From positions 186,001 through 250,000 of the forward strand of contig NZ_JXRU01000036.1 in NCBI RefSeq assembly GCF_000967865.1: a stretch of 64,000 nucleotides of DNA. Direction: 5' to 3'. Made by a program: the position numbers and the translations under genes. The stretch is from Microbacterium sp. SA39. Lineage in GTDB: Bacteria > Actinomycetota > Actinomycetes > Actinomycetales > Microbacteriaceae. Shown piece after piece: positions 45,816 to 55,693 of the stretch; the stretch's first letter is position 1, and each line of letters starts with the position of its first letter. The notes below the pieces were generated by a model. The model did no database searches, had not been told where the DNA came from, and saw only the letters and a list, made by a program, of their open reading frames with translations.

Positions 45816-45904
45816 GCTGACCGTCGCGTCGGTGCACCGGCTTCGCGGGCGCGCCGCGTCCAGTGCTTCAGCGCAGATCATCGCGCGCATAGGCTGACGA
45901 GGAC

Positions 45905-48900
45905 ATGCCAGCCCGAGTTCACGCCATCATCGTCGCGCGCCCCGGATCCTCTGCCCGCGCGCAGCTCCTCCGCACTCTCGACGCAGTACGATCCCAGACG
46001 TCTCCGCCCGCCGCGGTGACTCTCGTCCTGTGCGGTGATGCCACGACGGCTCGCGAGAGCGAGACTGTGGCGGGGACGGTCGAGGGCATCATCGAGGCGC
46101 GCGCCACGACTTCCTTCGCCGAGGCCGTCGAGCTCGCCCGCCCCCGTGTCGCGGACGGGTCCGCGATCTGGTTGCTGGCGCAGGACACGACTCCCCACCC
46201 GCGCGCCCTCGAACGGCTGACCGGCACGCTCGAGCGTTCGCCCTCGGCGGCGATCATCGCTCCCAAGCTCATCGCGACGGACAACGAGCGGGAGATCGTG
46301 TCACTGGGCGTGAGCATGACCACTTTCGGTCGGTCGGTGGAACTCGCCGCGGGGGAACTCGATCAGGGACAGCACGACGGCATGGACGATGCTCTCGGCT
46401 CCGACATCCGCGGAATCCTCATCCGCGGCGAGGTCCGGGATGCCCTGCGCCCGGACGCTGCGCTGGCCGGGGCGGATGAGGGCCTCGACCTCGGCGTGCG
46501 CGCCCGGCTCGGCGGCGGTCGAGTGGTGCTCGCGCCGAGCGCGCGGATCTCGACGTCACCAGACGGGCCCGCGGCGCTCCCCGGAGGCGCTTCGCGCCGG
46601 GCCTTCGTGCGCCGTCTCGCTCAGCTCCATCGCCGGCTCGCTTACGCTCCGGCCGCAGCCGTCCCACTGCACTGGCTGGCGCTTCTGCCGCTCGCCCTCT
46701 GGCGCTCGATCACGCATCTGATCGGCAAGCGACCTGAATCCGTGATCCCCGAGTGGGCCGCCGCACTCACTGCGATGCTTCGCGTCACGGCCGTCGCGCG
46801 CTCGCGCGCCCACATCCGCTCCTTCCGCACCTCGTCGTGGGCCAGCATCGCTCCGTTGCGGGTGACGTCGACGCAACTGCGCCGTCGGCTCGACGACGGA
46901 CACGGGAGCGAGGGCGGCGCTGCCAGCGAACTGCGCTTCTTCTCCGGCGGCGGAGCGTGGGCCGTGCTGGCGGCGCTGGTCGTGAGCATCGCGTCGTTCA
47001 CCACGGCGCTGGCCTGGCCGGCGATCGGCGGCGGGGGACTGCTGCCGCTTCGCGAGACGGTGAGCGCGCTGTGGAGTGACGCGGCGTGGGGCCTTCGCGA
47101 TGTCGGCGTCGGTCTGATCGGCCCGGCAGATCCGTTCGCGGCGGTGATCGCGGTGGTCGGCAGTCTCTGGCCGGCGGCTCCCTCCTTCGCGCTCGTGCTC
47201 CTGTGGATACTCGCGCTGCCGTTCGCCGTGCTCGGCGGATGGTTCGCGGCGACCCGCGTCACCGATCGCGCGGGCCTTCGGATCTTCGCCGGTGTGGCGT
47301 GGGCGATGGCGCCGACCTTCCTGACGGCACTCGTCGACGGTCGTCCGGCCGGCGTCCTCGTGCATCTGCTGCTGCCGTGGCTCTTCCACGCCGCCGCCGT
47401 GGCGCACCGGTCCTGGGGCGCGGCGGGCGCGGCCTCGCTGCTGCTCGCCGCCGTCGCCGCGTGTGCGCCTTCGTTGGCGCCGGCGCTGGCGCTGCTGTGG
47501 GTCGTCGCGATCGGCATCACGCTCGGCACCGCTCAATTCCGAGGTGCGGGCAGGCTGCTGTGGCTTCCGCTCCCCGCGGCGCTGTTGTTCGCGCCGCTCG
47601 TGTTCTGGCAGCTCGCACACGGCACCCCGCTCGCCCTTCTCGGAGACCCCGGGCTGATCTGGGCGGGACCGCAGGCGTCCGCGGATGCCGCCGGAAGGCT
47701 GGTGATCGCGACTGGGTTCCCCACGACCGACCTCGCCGGCTGGATGGCCGTCGCGCCGGCGCCCGTCGGTGTCTGGGCGCCGCTGCTCTGTGCGCCGATC
47801 GCCCTGCTCGCCCTCGCTTCCGCAGTCGCGCCGCGGTGGCGCGCCGGGATCGTGCTCCTCGTCGTGGCTCTCGCCGGCGCGACCACGGCCTTCCTCGCGG
47901 TCGGCATCACGGTCAGTTCCGCGCAGGGGACGCCGGTCCCGATCTGGCCCGGCGCCGGCCTGAGCCTTGCGTGGATCGGCGTCGTGGGCGCGGCGCTGGT
48001 CACACTCGACACCGCGCTCACGCTCCAGAGGATCCGCGTCTTCGCCACAGCTGTCGCCGCTGTGGCGCTCGTCATCTGCGCTGTGCCCGCGCTCTCCGCC
48101 TTCCACACGGATCGTTCTGTTCTGACCAACGGGCCCGTATCGACGCTGCCCGCGTATGTCGCGGCGCAGGCCGCCGGCGACAAGCCGATCTCGACGCTCG
48201 TCCTCACACCCCAGAACGACGGAGCTCTGGCGGTGGATGTCGCGTGGGGTGCGAGCGACACTCTCGGAACACAGTCGACCATGATGTCCACTGCCGTCGA
48301 GCCGCAGGGCTCCGACTTGTCGTCCCTTGCGGTCGACCTGCTGTCGGCACGGGATTTCGATGCTCCGGGTGAACTGGCCGCTCAAGGCATCAGCTACGTG
48401 CTCCTCGCGCAGCTTCCCGGCGGCGAAGGCGACCAGGCGCGGGCTCTGCGGACGACGGCCGTCACCGCCATCGACCAGCGCCCCGGCTTCGTGCACGCCG
48501 GTACGACGGACCGCGGTGTGCTGTGGCGACTCGAAGCCGATGTGGCCGAGCCGGAAGCGCTGACGGCGGCCCAGCAGGGAACCGCGCGCCTGGTGATCAC
48601 CCTGCAGCTCCTGGTCGTGTTCGCCGCCCTGCTCCTTTCCGTTCCGACGCGGGCATCGCGTCGGGCGGCACGTGCCCAGTCCCGCATCGTGGGGCGCGCC
48701 GCGGAGGAGCCGCTCATCCTGCCCCGGCACGCCGAGGAGGGCGACGATGACGTGGCCGGCATCGCTGAGGTCACCGTGCCCACGGTCGCGACCGGTGAGC
48801 TCGAAGAGACGATCTCCGACGACCCGATGATCGGGGTCGAGACGCCCGATGATGCATCCGCCGATGACGCGGCAGCAGACCCGGAGCCGACGGATGACGC

Positions 48901-49072
48901 GCCGGGCGAGGACACCAGGCCGGGCGAAGACGAGATGCCGAGCGAGGACACGATGCCGAGCGAGGACAGGATGCCGGACGAGGACACGACGCCGCGCGAC
49001 GCGACAGTCGACCATGCGGAAGCCGATGACACTCCGCCGTCCGATCGCCCCACCGAGGAGGACAAGCGATGA
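45905..49072 (+). CDS. Giant membrane glycosyltransferase (GT2 plus multi-pass domain)
   Basis: 1055 residues. Residues 1-210 form a divergent GT2 domain (AIIVARPGSSARAQLLRTL, WLLAQDTTPHPRALERL), 270-340 is a basic linker, about 14 helices span 355-720 and again around 895-915, with an extracytoplasmic domain between (DRSVLTNGPVSTLPAYVAAQ and LSSLAVDLLSARDFD). The last 120 residues are highly acidic with a hexapeptide repeat. A TAGGCT box ends nine bases before ATG 45905. The next gene (DUF5719) overlaps by four bases. Its glycan product is unknown; the family is conserved next to whiB2 in actinobacteria. Confidence 0.8.
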   Translation: MPARVHAIIVARPGSSARAQLLRTLDAVRSQTSPPAAVTLVLCGDATTARESETVAGTVEGIIEARATTSFAEAVELARPRVADGSAIWLLAQDTTPHPRALERLTGTLERSPSAAIIAPKLIATDNEREIVSLGVSMTTFGRSVELAAGELDQGQHDGMDDALGSDIRGILIRGEVRDALRPDAALAGADEGLDLGVRARLGGGRVVLAPSARISTSPDGPAALPGGASRRAFVRRLAQLHRRLAYAPAAAVPLHWLALLPLALWRSITHLIGKRPESVIPEWAAALTAMLRVTAVARSRAHIRSFRTSSWASIAPLRVTSTQLRRRLDDGHGSEGGAASELRFFSGGGAWAVLAALVVSIASFTTALAWPAIGGGGLLPLRETVSALWSDAAWGLRDVGVGLIGPADPFAAVIAVVGSLWPAAPSFALVLLWILALPFAVLGGWFAATRVTDRAGLRIFAGVAWAMAPTFLTALVDGRPAGVLVHLLLPWLFHAAAVAHRSWGAAGAASLLLAAVAACAPSLAPALALLWVVAIGITLGTAQFRGAGRLLWLPLPAALLFAPLVFWQLAHGTPLALLGDPGLIWAGPQASADAAGRLVIATGFPTTDLAGWMAVAPAPVGVWAPLLCAPIALLALASAVAPRWRAGIVLLVVALAGATTAFLAVGITVSSAQGTPVPIWPGAGLSLAWIGVVGAALVTLDTALTLQRIRVFATAVAAVALVICAVPALSAFHTDRSVLTNGPVSTLPAYVAAQAAGDKPISTLVLTPQNDGALAVDVAWGASDTLGTQSTMMSTAVEPQGSDLSSLAVDLLSARDFDAPGELAAQGISYVLLAQLPGGEGDQARALRTTAVTAIDQRPGFVHAGTTDRGVLWRLEADVAEPEALTAAQQGTARLVITLQLLVVFAALLLSVPTRASRRAARAQSRIVGRAAEEPLILPRHAEEGDDDVAGIAEVTVPTVATGELEETISDDPMIGVETPDDASADDAAADPEPTDDAPGEDTRPGEDEMPSEDTMPSEDRMPDEDTTPRDATVDHAEADDTPPSDRPTEEDKR
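48899..48988 (+). repeat. Five 18-bp repeats coding an acidic hexapeptide
   Basis: Five in-frame units of 18 bases code for x-P-(G/S/D)-E-D-x (APGEDT, RPGEDE, MPSEDT, MPSEDR, MPDEDT) near the end of the giant glycosyltransferase. Units 3-5 are almost identical in DNA, suggesting recent slippage expansion. Confidence 0.75.
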
Positions 49073-50451
49073 GCGGCAACCGTGCCTTCCGGGTCGCTGC
49101 GACCAGTGCCCGGGTGGCGACGGGCGTCGCGGTCGCGGTCGCATGCGTGATCGGCGTCGTCGCCGCGATCCACGCACCATGGCCGGTCATCCGGCATGAT
49201 CCCGCGCAGGTCGAGGTCACCTCCATTCCCGGAGACACCGTGCTGGTCTGCAACGGCGATCTCCGCGCGCTCGGCCGGGATTCCTCGGCGCCGCTCGACA
49301 TGCGGTCCGCCGCCGCACCACGCCTCACCGAGGCCGGTTCGTCGGGCGCGCCCTCGACGCGCACTCTGGAAGCGCCGGACCTGGTCGATGCCGGAGAGGT
49401 CCGCGTGCTGACCGGGGCCGTCCAAGGGCGCACGGCCCCCATGATCGCCGCGGCCGAATCCGTGGCGGTCGCGGAGGACGATCTGACCGGATTCGCCGCG
49501 CTGGCGTGCGGCGAACCGCGCCTGGAATCGTGGCTCGTCGGCGGGAACGTGGGCACGGGCACCGAAGACATCGTCATCCTGACGAACGCCGGTCAGGTGC
49601 CGACGACCGTCACCCTCTCGGTCTACGGCACCTCACGCAGCGTGCGCACGGTCGTCGTACCGGCCGAGACGCAGTCCGCGTTGCCGCTCGCGTCGATCGC
49701 CGCCGGGAACGAGACTCCGGTCGTCAGGGTGGAAGCCGTCGGTGCGCCCGTGCGCGCGGTGCTGCAGTCGTCGCTCGTGCAGGTGCTGGATCCGGCGGGC
49801 ATAGATCTTCAGGATGCCGTCGCCGGCGCACAGCGGAACGTGGTGCTCACCGGCGTGCAGGCCTTCCCCGTGGAGGGCGATGAGGCCGATATGACGGTGC
49901 TGAGACTGCTCTCGCCGGAGTCGGATGCTCAGGCGAGCATCGTGGTGCGGCCGATCGGATCGGGAGGAGCCGGGACCGAGTTCGCGGTACCGCTGACCGC
50001 CGAGACTCCCGCAGAGGTCTCACTGAGCGGACTCGCGCCGGGAACCTACACGGTCGAGGTCGAGGCCGATTCTGCGGTCGTGGCGGCGGTGCGCCAACAG
50101 GACGGGTCGGGTCTCGACTCCGATTTCGCCTGGGTGACGCCCGCTCCGGAGATCGATTCGGAGGTTCTCGTCGCTGTGCCGGAGGGGCCCACTGCGCAGC
50201 TGCAGCTCGCAAACACCTCGGACGACGAGGCGACCGTCGCGCTCGAGCGTGTCGACGGCGGTGAGACCGAGGAGATCGTCGTCCCGGCGGGTGAATCGGT
50301 GAGTGTCGATGTCGATTCGCAGACGACATATCGACTGCGCCCCTCGTCGACCGTGCATGCCGCGGTGACCATGACGGAATCGGGTGGCCTCGCGGTGCTG
50401 CCCGTGCAACCGGGTGCAGGCGCGGAGCAGGCGATCACCGTATACCCCTGA
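49069..50451 (+). CDS. DUF5719 family secreted/membrane-anchored protein
   Basis: 460 residues. One N-terminal helix (about residues 14-38) anchors an all-beta extracytoplasmic region with repeated beta-sandwich patterns (VILTNAGQVPTTVTLSVYG, LQLANTSDDEATVALERV). DUF5719 proteins accompany the giant GT2 protein in many actinobacteria; role unknown, perhaps as an accessory subunit. ATGA overlap with the preceding gene supports a functional pair. Confidence 0.82.
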   Translation: MSGNRAFRVAATSARVATGVAVAVACVIGVVAAIHAPWPVIRHDPAQVEVTSIPGDTVLVCNGDLRALGRDSSAPLDMRSAAAPRLTEAGSSGAPSTRTLEAPDLVDAGEVRVLTGAVQGRTAPMIAAAESVAVAEDDLTGFAALACGEPRLESWLVGGNVGTGTEDIVILTNAGQVPTTVTLSVYGTSRSVRTVVVPAETQSALPLASIAAGNETPVVRVEAVGAPVRAVLQSSLVQVLDPAGIDLQDAVAGAQRNVVLTGVQAFPVEGDEADMTVLRLLSPESDAQASIVVRPIGSGGAGTEFAVPLTAETPAEVSLSGLAPGTYTVEVEADSAVVAAVRQQDGSGLDSDFAWVTPAPEIDSEVLVAVPEGPTAQLQLANTSDDEATVALERVDGGETEEIVVPAGESVSVDVDSQTTYRLRPSSTVHAAVTMTESGGLAVLPVQPGAGAEQAITVYP

Positions 50452-50461
50452 CCCGTCGGGA

Positions 50462-50887
50462 TCAGTGGTCGTGGCCGAGGTCCCAGGGCTCGCGTCCGAC
50501 GTACTCCGCGGCCGCTCGGAACACAGCGCTCTCGATCGCCATACGGCGGTGCGCCGCATCGTCGTGCCCGGGAGGGAGCAGCCGCTCGATCGGCAGCCGG
50601 AACAGCACGATGCGGCGATTCTCCCGGTCGAGATACCAGCGCGGCACCTCGTCCGTCGCATCGAAAGCGGGGATCGCGCCGATCTCGAAGCGGACCTCCT
50701 GCAGCTCCGGCCACGTGCCGCGGAGAAACTCAACAGCCGTGCCCACGGTCAGGTCGAACCGGTCGATCCGGCCGTCGAGGGGAGCGAGAGGGGGGCGCAC
50801 CACTTCGCTGCGACCGAGCCGCCCGTGCCGTCCGTGACGTGCACCGCGCCGAGGAGCGGAAGCGCGAGTGGTGCGGCGACGAGGCAT
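50462..50887 (-). CDS. Zincin-like metallopeptidase family protein lacking HExxH
   Basis: 141 residues. A basic N-terminus is followed by FDLTVGTAVEFLRGTWPELQEVRFEIGAIPAF and ENRRIVLFRLPIERL, the pattern of the short actinobacterial proteins named metallopeptidase family protein that neighbour DUF3499. Where the zinc motif HExxH should lie, the sequence reads AVFRAAAEYVG, so catalysis is not expected. ATG 50887 follows a TAGACT box by six bases. It is divergent from DUF3499. Confidence 0.75.
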   Translation of the reverse strand: MPRRRTTRASAPRRGARHGRHGRLGRSEVVRPPLAPLDGRIDRFDLTVGTAVEFLRGTWPELQEVRFEIGAIPAFDATDEVPRWYLDRENRRIVLFRLPIERLLPPGHDDAAHRRMAIESAVFRAAAEYVGREPWDLGHDH

Positions 50888-50893
50888 GACGAA

Positions 50894-50899
50894 AGTCTA
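50894..50899 (-). promoter_or_regulatory. -10 box (TAGACT), leaderless start of zincin-like gene
   Basis: Minus strand TAGACT (50899-50894), six bases before ATG 50887. Confidence 0.5.
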
Positions 50900-50951
50900 G
50901 GCGGTGCGGGTGCGCCCGGCGCGGCATCCGATCGCCTGCGCTGTCGCGACG

Positions 50952-50957
50952 TACTGT
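50952..50957 (+). promoter_or_regulatory. -10 box (TACTGT), leaderless start of DUF3499 gene
   Basis: TACTGT ends seven bases before ATG 50965, which favours that ATG over the GTG at 50962. Confidence 0.5.
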
Positions 50958-50964
50958 TGCGGTG

Positions 50965-51171
50965 ATGGACGGACGACTCTGCTCGAAGGTCGGCTGCGCG
51001 CGAGAAGCGGTGGCCACGCTCACCTACGACTACGGCGACCAGATGGCCGCGCTCGGCCCTCTGGGAGCGCCCAACGACCCGCAGGCGCATGACCTGTGCT
51101 CTCCGCACGCGGATCGGATGTCGGTGCCCTCCGGCTGGATCGTCGTGCGCCACGAGGCTCTCCGCGTCTGA
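50965..51171 (+). CDS. DUF3499 family small zinc-ribbon-like protein
   Basis: 68 residues. Cys6, Cys11 and a later Cys-x2-His (LCSPHADRM) look like a metal-binding site; ATLTYDYGDQMAALGPL is the conserved core of DUF3499. The family is restricted to actinobacteria and has no known function. It is divergent from the zincin-like gene, a conserved pairing, and 101 bases before the HlyD-like gene, which has its own promoter. Confidence 0.88.
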   Translation: MDGRLCSKVGCAREAVATLTYDYGDQMAALGPLGAPNDPQAHDLCSPHADRMSVPSGWIVVRHEALRV

Positions 51172-51225
51172 CGACATCCCGGCGACACGCGGGCGGGATC
51201 CGGATGCCGGGAAAACCCTTCTGGG

Positions 51226-51231
51226 TACTCT
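51226..51231 (+). promoter_or_regulatory. -10 box (TACTCT) of the HlyD/LolD/MacB-like operon
   Basis: TACTCT would give a leader of about 35 bases with GGAAAGG (51261-51267) before GTG 51273. Confidence 0.45.
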
Positions 51232-51272
51232 GGCGGCGGGCGTGTCAAGGCGGCGGGTCCGGAAAGGCAGCC

Positions 51273-52199
51273 GTGATCGTCTGGCGTCGCTGGATCTTCC
51301 CCCTCCTCCTCGTCCTGGTTTTCGGAGCGTGTGCGGCCGCACTCGTGAAGATCGCCTTCTTCCCTGACCGCGCGGAGAGTGCGGTCAGCCCCGAGGCCGG
51401 GATCACCGATCCTGTCGTGCTCGTCGAGCGCGGCTCCGTCGTCAACGCGCTGAGCCTCAGCGGCAATGTCGCCCGCGATGACAGCTACAGCGTGCGCAGC
51501 GAGCTCAACGGCACCGTGACCGCGGTGCATGTGGCCAATGGTTCTGCGGTGGCGGCCGGGCAGAAGCTGTTCACCGTGCGCCAGGACGATCCGCGCAAGG
51601 ATATCGACGTCACAGCGCCCGAAGCCGGCGACGTGACCGAGATCGCCCTGGTCAAGGGGCAGGCCGCCTCGGTCGGCACGGAGTCCTACACCCTGACGCC
51701 GGCGCGCTATCACCTGCTGGCGACCGTCGAACCCGTGCAGCTGTACCGGCTCGTGAATGCCCCGACCGAAGGGACCGTGACGATCGCCGGTGGCCCCGCT
51801 CCGTTCGCGTGCACGGGTGTCGGCGTGCAGGTCAGCACCGAGGGCACAGCCAGCGTGCGCTGCGCCATCCCCGCCGACCAGACGGTGTTCGCCGGGCTCC
51901 CCGCGACGATGGATCTCGCCCTCGGTCAGGTCGACGACGCCTTGGTCGTGCCCGTCACCGCCGTGCAGGGCGGGTCCGGCTCCGGAAACGTCTGGGTGGA
52001 TGCCGGCGACGGATCGGACCCCGAGGAGCGGGCCGTGAAGCTGGGTGTGAACGACGGCGTCATGGTCGAGGTGGTCGAAGGACTCGAGGAGGGCGAGAGC
52101 GTCCGGCAGTTCGTGCCCGGCTTCGTCGCCCCTGTCGAGGAGTTCTGCTACGAGGTCTCGCCCGGAGTCGAGCAGTGCGACAGCGGGATGAGCTGGTGA
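51273..52199 (+). CDS. HlyD/RND-type membrane fusion (adaptor) protein
   Basis: 308 residues. One N-terminal helix (about residues 8-26) and a beta-barrel/lipoyl-like region (NGTVTAVHVANGSAVAAGQKLFTV, EAGDVTEIALVKGQAASVG), then a C-terminal LPATMDLALGQVDDALVVPVTAV domain, as in MacA-like adaptors. Three Cys occur in the C-terminal half. GTG 51273 has GGAAAGG upstream and the helix begins at once. It overlaps the ATPase gene (GTGA), forming a tripartite ABC system; in this Gram-positive it probably shuttles substrates to the wall rather than to an outer membrane. Confidence 0.85.
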   Translation: MIVWRRWIFPLLLVLVFGACAAALVKIAFFPDRAESAVSPEAGITDPVVLVERGSVVNALSLSGNVARDDSYSVRSELNGTVTAVHVANGSAVAAGQKLFTVRQDDPRKDIDVTAPEAGDVTEIALVKGQAASVGTESYTLTPARYHLLATVEPVQLYRLVNAPTEGTVTIAGGPAPFACTGVGVQVSTEGTASVRCAIPADQTVFAGLPATMDLALGQVDDALVVPVTAVQGGSGSGNVWVDAGDGSDPEERAVKLGVNDGVMVEVVEGLEEGESVRQFVPGFVAPVEEFCYEVSPGVEQCDSGMSW

Positions 52200-52963
52200 C
52201 GCTCGTCGCACTCGAGGGCGTCGCCAAGAGCGTCCTGCTGGCTGACGACTCGAGGCTGGAAATCCTGCGCGGCATCGACCTCGATGTCAGCGCCGGGGAT
52301 CATGTCTCCATCGTCGGGCGCTCCGGTTCCGGCAAGTCCACGCTGCTCAACATCCTCGGAATGCTCGATGCACCGACATCCGGCACCGTGTCGTTCGAAG
52401 GCCGGGAAGTGCGCCGCATGCGCTCGGGGAAACTCGACCGACTGCGGGGAGACAACGTCGGCTTCGTGTTCCAGCAGTTCAACCTGCTCCCGGGGCGCAC
52501 GGCCATCGACAACGTCATGATGCCGCTCGGCCACGCGCGGGGAAGGATGTTCTGGGACCGACGGCAGATCGCGGCGGACATGCTGGAGCGCGTGGGACTG
52601 GGGCATCGCGTCGATCAGGTCGCCGACAGGCTGTCCGGCGGTGAGCAGCAACGCGTGGCGATCGCCCGGGCGCTGGTTCGCCGACCGGTGCTGATCCTCG
52701 CCGACGAACCGACCGGCGCGTTGGACATCGACACCGGCGCTTCGGTGATGGCGCTCCTCGACGAGGTCGCCACCGAGACGGATGCCGCCCTTGTGACGAT
52801 CACGCACGATCTCCACGTCGCGGCCCGGGCCCGACGCCACTACCGGCTGGACGTGGGCGTCCTCGCCCCTGCAGACCTCAGCCGGGCGTTCGAGGCGTCG
52901 ACGCTCGCCGCCTCTGTGCCGAGCGGCGGCGAGCCCAGTGCTATCGAAAGGCCGAGCGCGTGA
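52196..52963 (+). CDS. ABC transporter ATP-binding protein (LolD/MacB type)
   Basis: 255 residues. Walker A GRSGSGKST (41-49), FQQFNLLPGRTAIDNVMMPL (Q-loop typical of MacB/LolD), signature LSGGEQQRVAIARAL, Walker B ILADEPTGALD and switch His in ITHDLHVA. It partners the permease that overlaps its end by four bases. Substrate unknown (candidate: lipoprotein, peptide or antibiotic). Confidence 0.93.
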   Translation: MTLVALEGVAKSVLLADDSRLEILRGIDLDVSAGDHVSIVGRSGSGKSTLLNILGMLDAPTSGTVSFEGREVRRMRSGKLDRLRGDNVGFVFQQFNLLPGRTAIDNVMMPLGHARGRMFWDRRQIAADMLERVGLGHRVDQVADRLSGGEQQRVAIARALVRRPVLILADEPTGALDIDTGASVMALLDEVATETDAALVTITHDLHVAARARRHYRLDVGVLAPADLSRAFEASTLAASVPSGGEPSAIERPSA

Positions 52964-54174
52964 CCGGTCTGCTGGGGGCGCTCGCGGACGCATGGGCGGA
53001 GATCCGAGTCCACAAACTCCGCGTCCTGCTGAGCCTGATCGGGATCGCGGTCTCCGTCGGCGCACTCACGGCCGTCGTCGCGATCTCCGAGTACCAGCGT
53101 CAGTATCAGGAGGAGCAGTCCGATCGGTTCGGCGGCCGAGCCGCGACCATCGCCGTCGGAGTCAGCAGCGAGGACGGCACCCCGGTCGACATCGACGACT
53201 TCGACGAACGCTTCACGCGCGTGACCGAGCGCTTCGACTTCAGTCACACCGCACGGATCGCGCAGGGGATGGTGGTCGGGGTGCAGCTGCCCGAGGGCAT
53301 CACCGATGTCACCGCCCGCCTGATCGACCCGATGTACTCGGAGATCCATCGCGAGCAGCTGCTGGAAGGCCGGTGGCTGCGAGACGCCGACAGTGAGGCT
53401 CTGGCTCCGGCAGCCGTCATCTCCGAGCCGCTGTGGGACCGTATCGGGCGCGTGCCGATCAGCGGGCACCCGACCGTCGAGCTCACCGGTGCCGCGGGCG
53501 GGACCTACCAGATCGTCGGCGTGGTGCCACGCACGGGTTTCGGCGACGAAGAGCTTCGCATCGACCTGCTCTACGACGCGTACCGCGACCGCGTCGACGC
53601 CCTCCCGAAGGACGCGTGGTCGCAGTACGAGATCTGGGTCGGTCCGGAGCAGGCCGATCAGATCGGACCCGTGCTCGCCATGGACCTCCGTGCCGGCCTC
53701 CCCGAGGGCCAGGTCGTCTCGGTGAACAGAACGGACTGGGGAGCGCAGCCCGGCGCGATGGATGCGCAGGCGACCTTCGAGATGGTGACCGGCGGCATCG
53801 CCGCCCTCATCCTCGCCCTCGGCGCACTGAGCCTGATCAACATCCAGCTCGTCGCGATGCGGCAGCGGGTACGGGAGATCGGGGTCCGCAGAGCGTTCGG
53901 GGCGAGCTCCGGACGCGTGTTCTTCTCGGTGTTCCTGGAGAGCCTCGTCGCGACGACCGTCGCCGGCGCCGTCGGGATCGCGATCGTCGTCGCCGTCCTC
54001 CGCTCGGACTTGCTGGTCACCACGACGTTCGTCGGGATGCAGGACGTGCCGCCGTTCCCCATGCGGGCGGCGCTGATCGGTCTGGCGGCTTCCGTCATCG
54101 TCGGCGCGGTATCGGGCTTCATCCCCGCCCTCGTGGCGCTGCGGGTGAAGGTCATCGACGCGATCCGCTTCTGA
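52960..54174 (+). CDS. MacB-type ABC transporter permease (FtsX fold)
   Basis: 404 residues. One helix near the N-terminus (about residues 20-42) is followed by a 220-residue MacB periplasmic core domain (RFDFSHTARIAQGM, YQIVGVVPRTGFGDEEL), then three helices around residues 275-395 with the RVREIGVRRAFGAS coupling segment. GTG 52960 overlaps the ATPase stop (GTGA). Four-helix, mechanotransmission-type transporters act on extracytoplasmic substrates. Confidence 0.9.
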   Translation: MTGLLGALADAWAEIRVHKLRVLLSLIGIAVSVGALTAVVAISEYQRQYQEEQSDRFGGRAATIAVGVSSEDGTPVDIDDFDERFTRVTERFDFSHTARIAQGMVVGVQLPEGITDVTARLIDPMYSEIHREQLLEGRWLRDADSEALAPAAVISEPLWDRIGRVPISGHPTVELTGAAGGTYQIVGVVPRTGFGDEELRIDLLYDAYRDRVDALPKDAWSQYEIWVGPEQADQIGPVLAMDLRAGLPEGQVVSVNRTDWGAQPGAMDAQATFEMVTGGIAALILALGALSLINIQLVAMRQRVREIGVRRAFGASSGRVFFSVFLESLVATTVAGAVGIAIVVAVLRSDLLVTTTFVGMQDVPPFPMRAALIGLAASVIVGAVSGFIPALVALRVKVIDAIRF

Positions 54175-54204
54175 CACACGAGCGGGTGCGCGACGGCGGG
54201 GTGG

Positions 54205-54210
54205 AAGAAT
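54205..54210 (+). promoter_or_regulatory. Possible -10 box (AAGAAT) before ahcY
   Basis: AAGAAT ends six bases before ATG 54217; GGGGAG abuts the ATG, too close for a standard Shine-Dalgarno. Low-confidence leaderless candidate. Confidence 0.3.
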
Positions 54211-54216
54211 GGGGAG

Positions 54217-55662
<1,446 letters not shown>

Positions 55663-55665
55663 GCG

Positions 55666-55681
55666 GGCCGCCGGCGCGGCC
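55666..55681. terminator. GC-rich hairpin after ahcY
   Basis: Arms GGCCGC (55666-55671) and GCGGCC (55676-55681) with a CGGC loop, then GGGTTTCT. It serves the convergent ahcY and RDD genes. The short T-run makes it a moderate call. Confidence 0.5.
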
Positions 55682-55693
55682 GGGTTTCTCCGC

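Noticed and set aside
44154..45890. Long minus-strand extension of the ligase-like protein over manA and whiB2
   Set aside because: Ligase homology starts at 44153; the extension is antisense to two well-supported genes.
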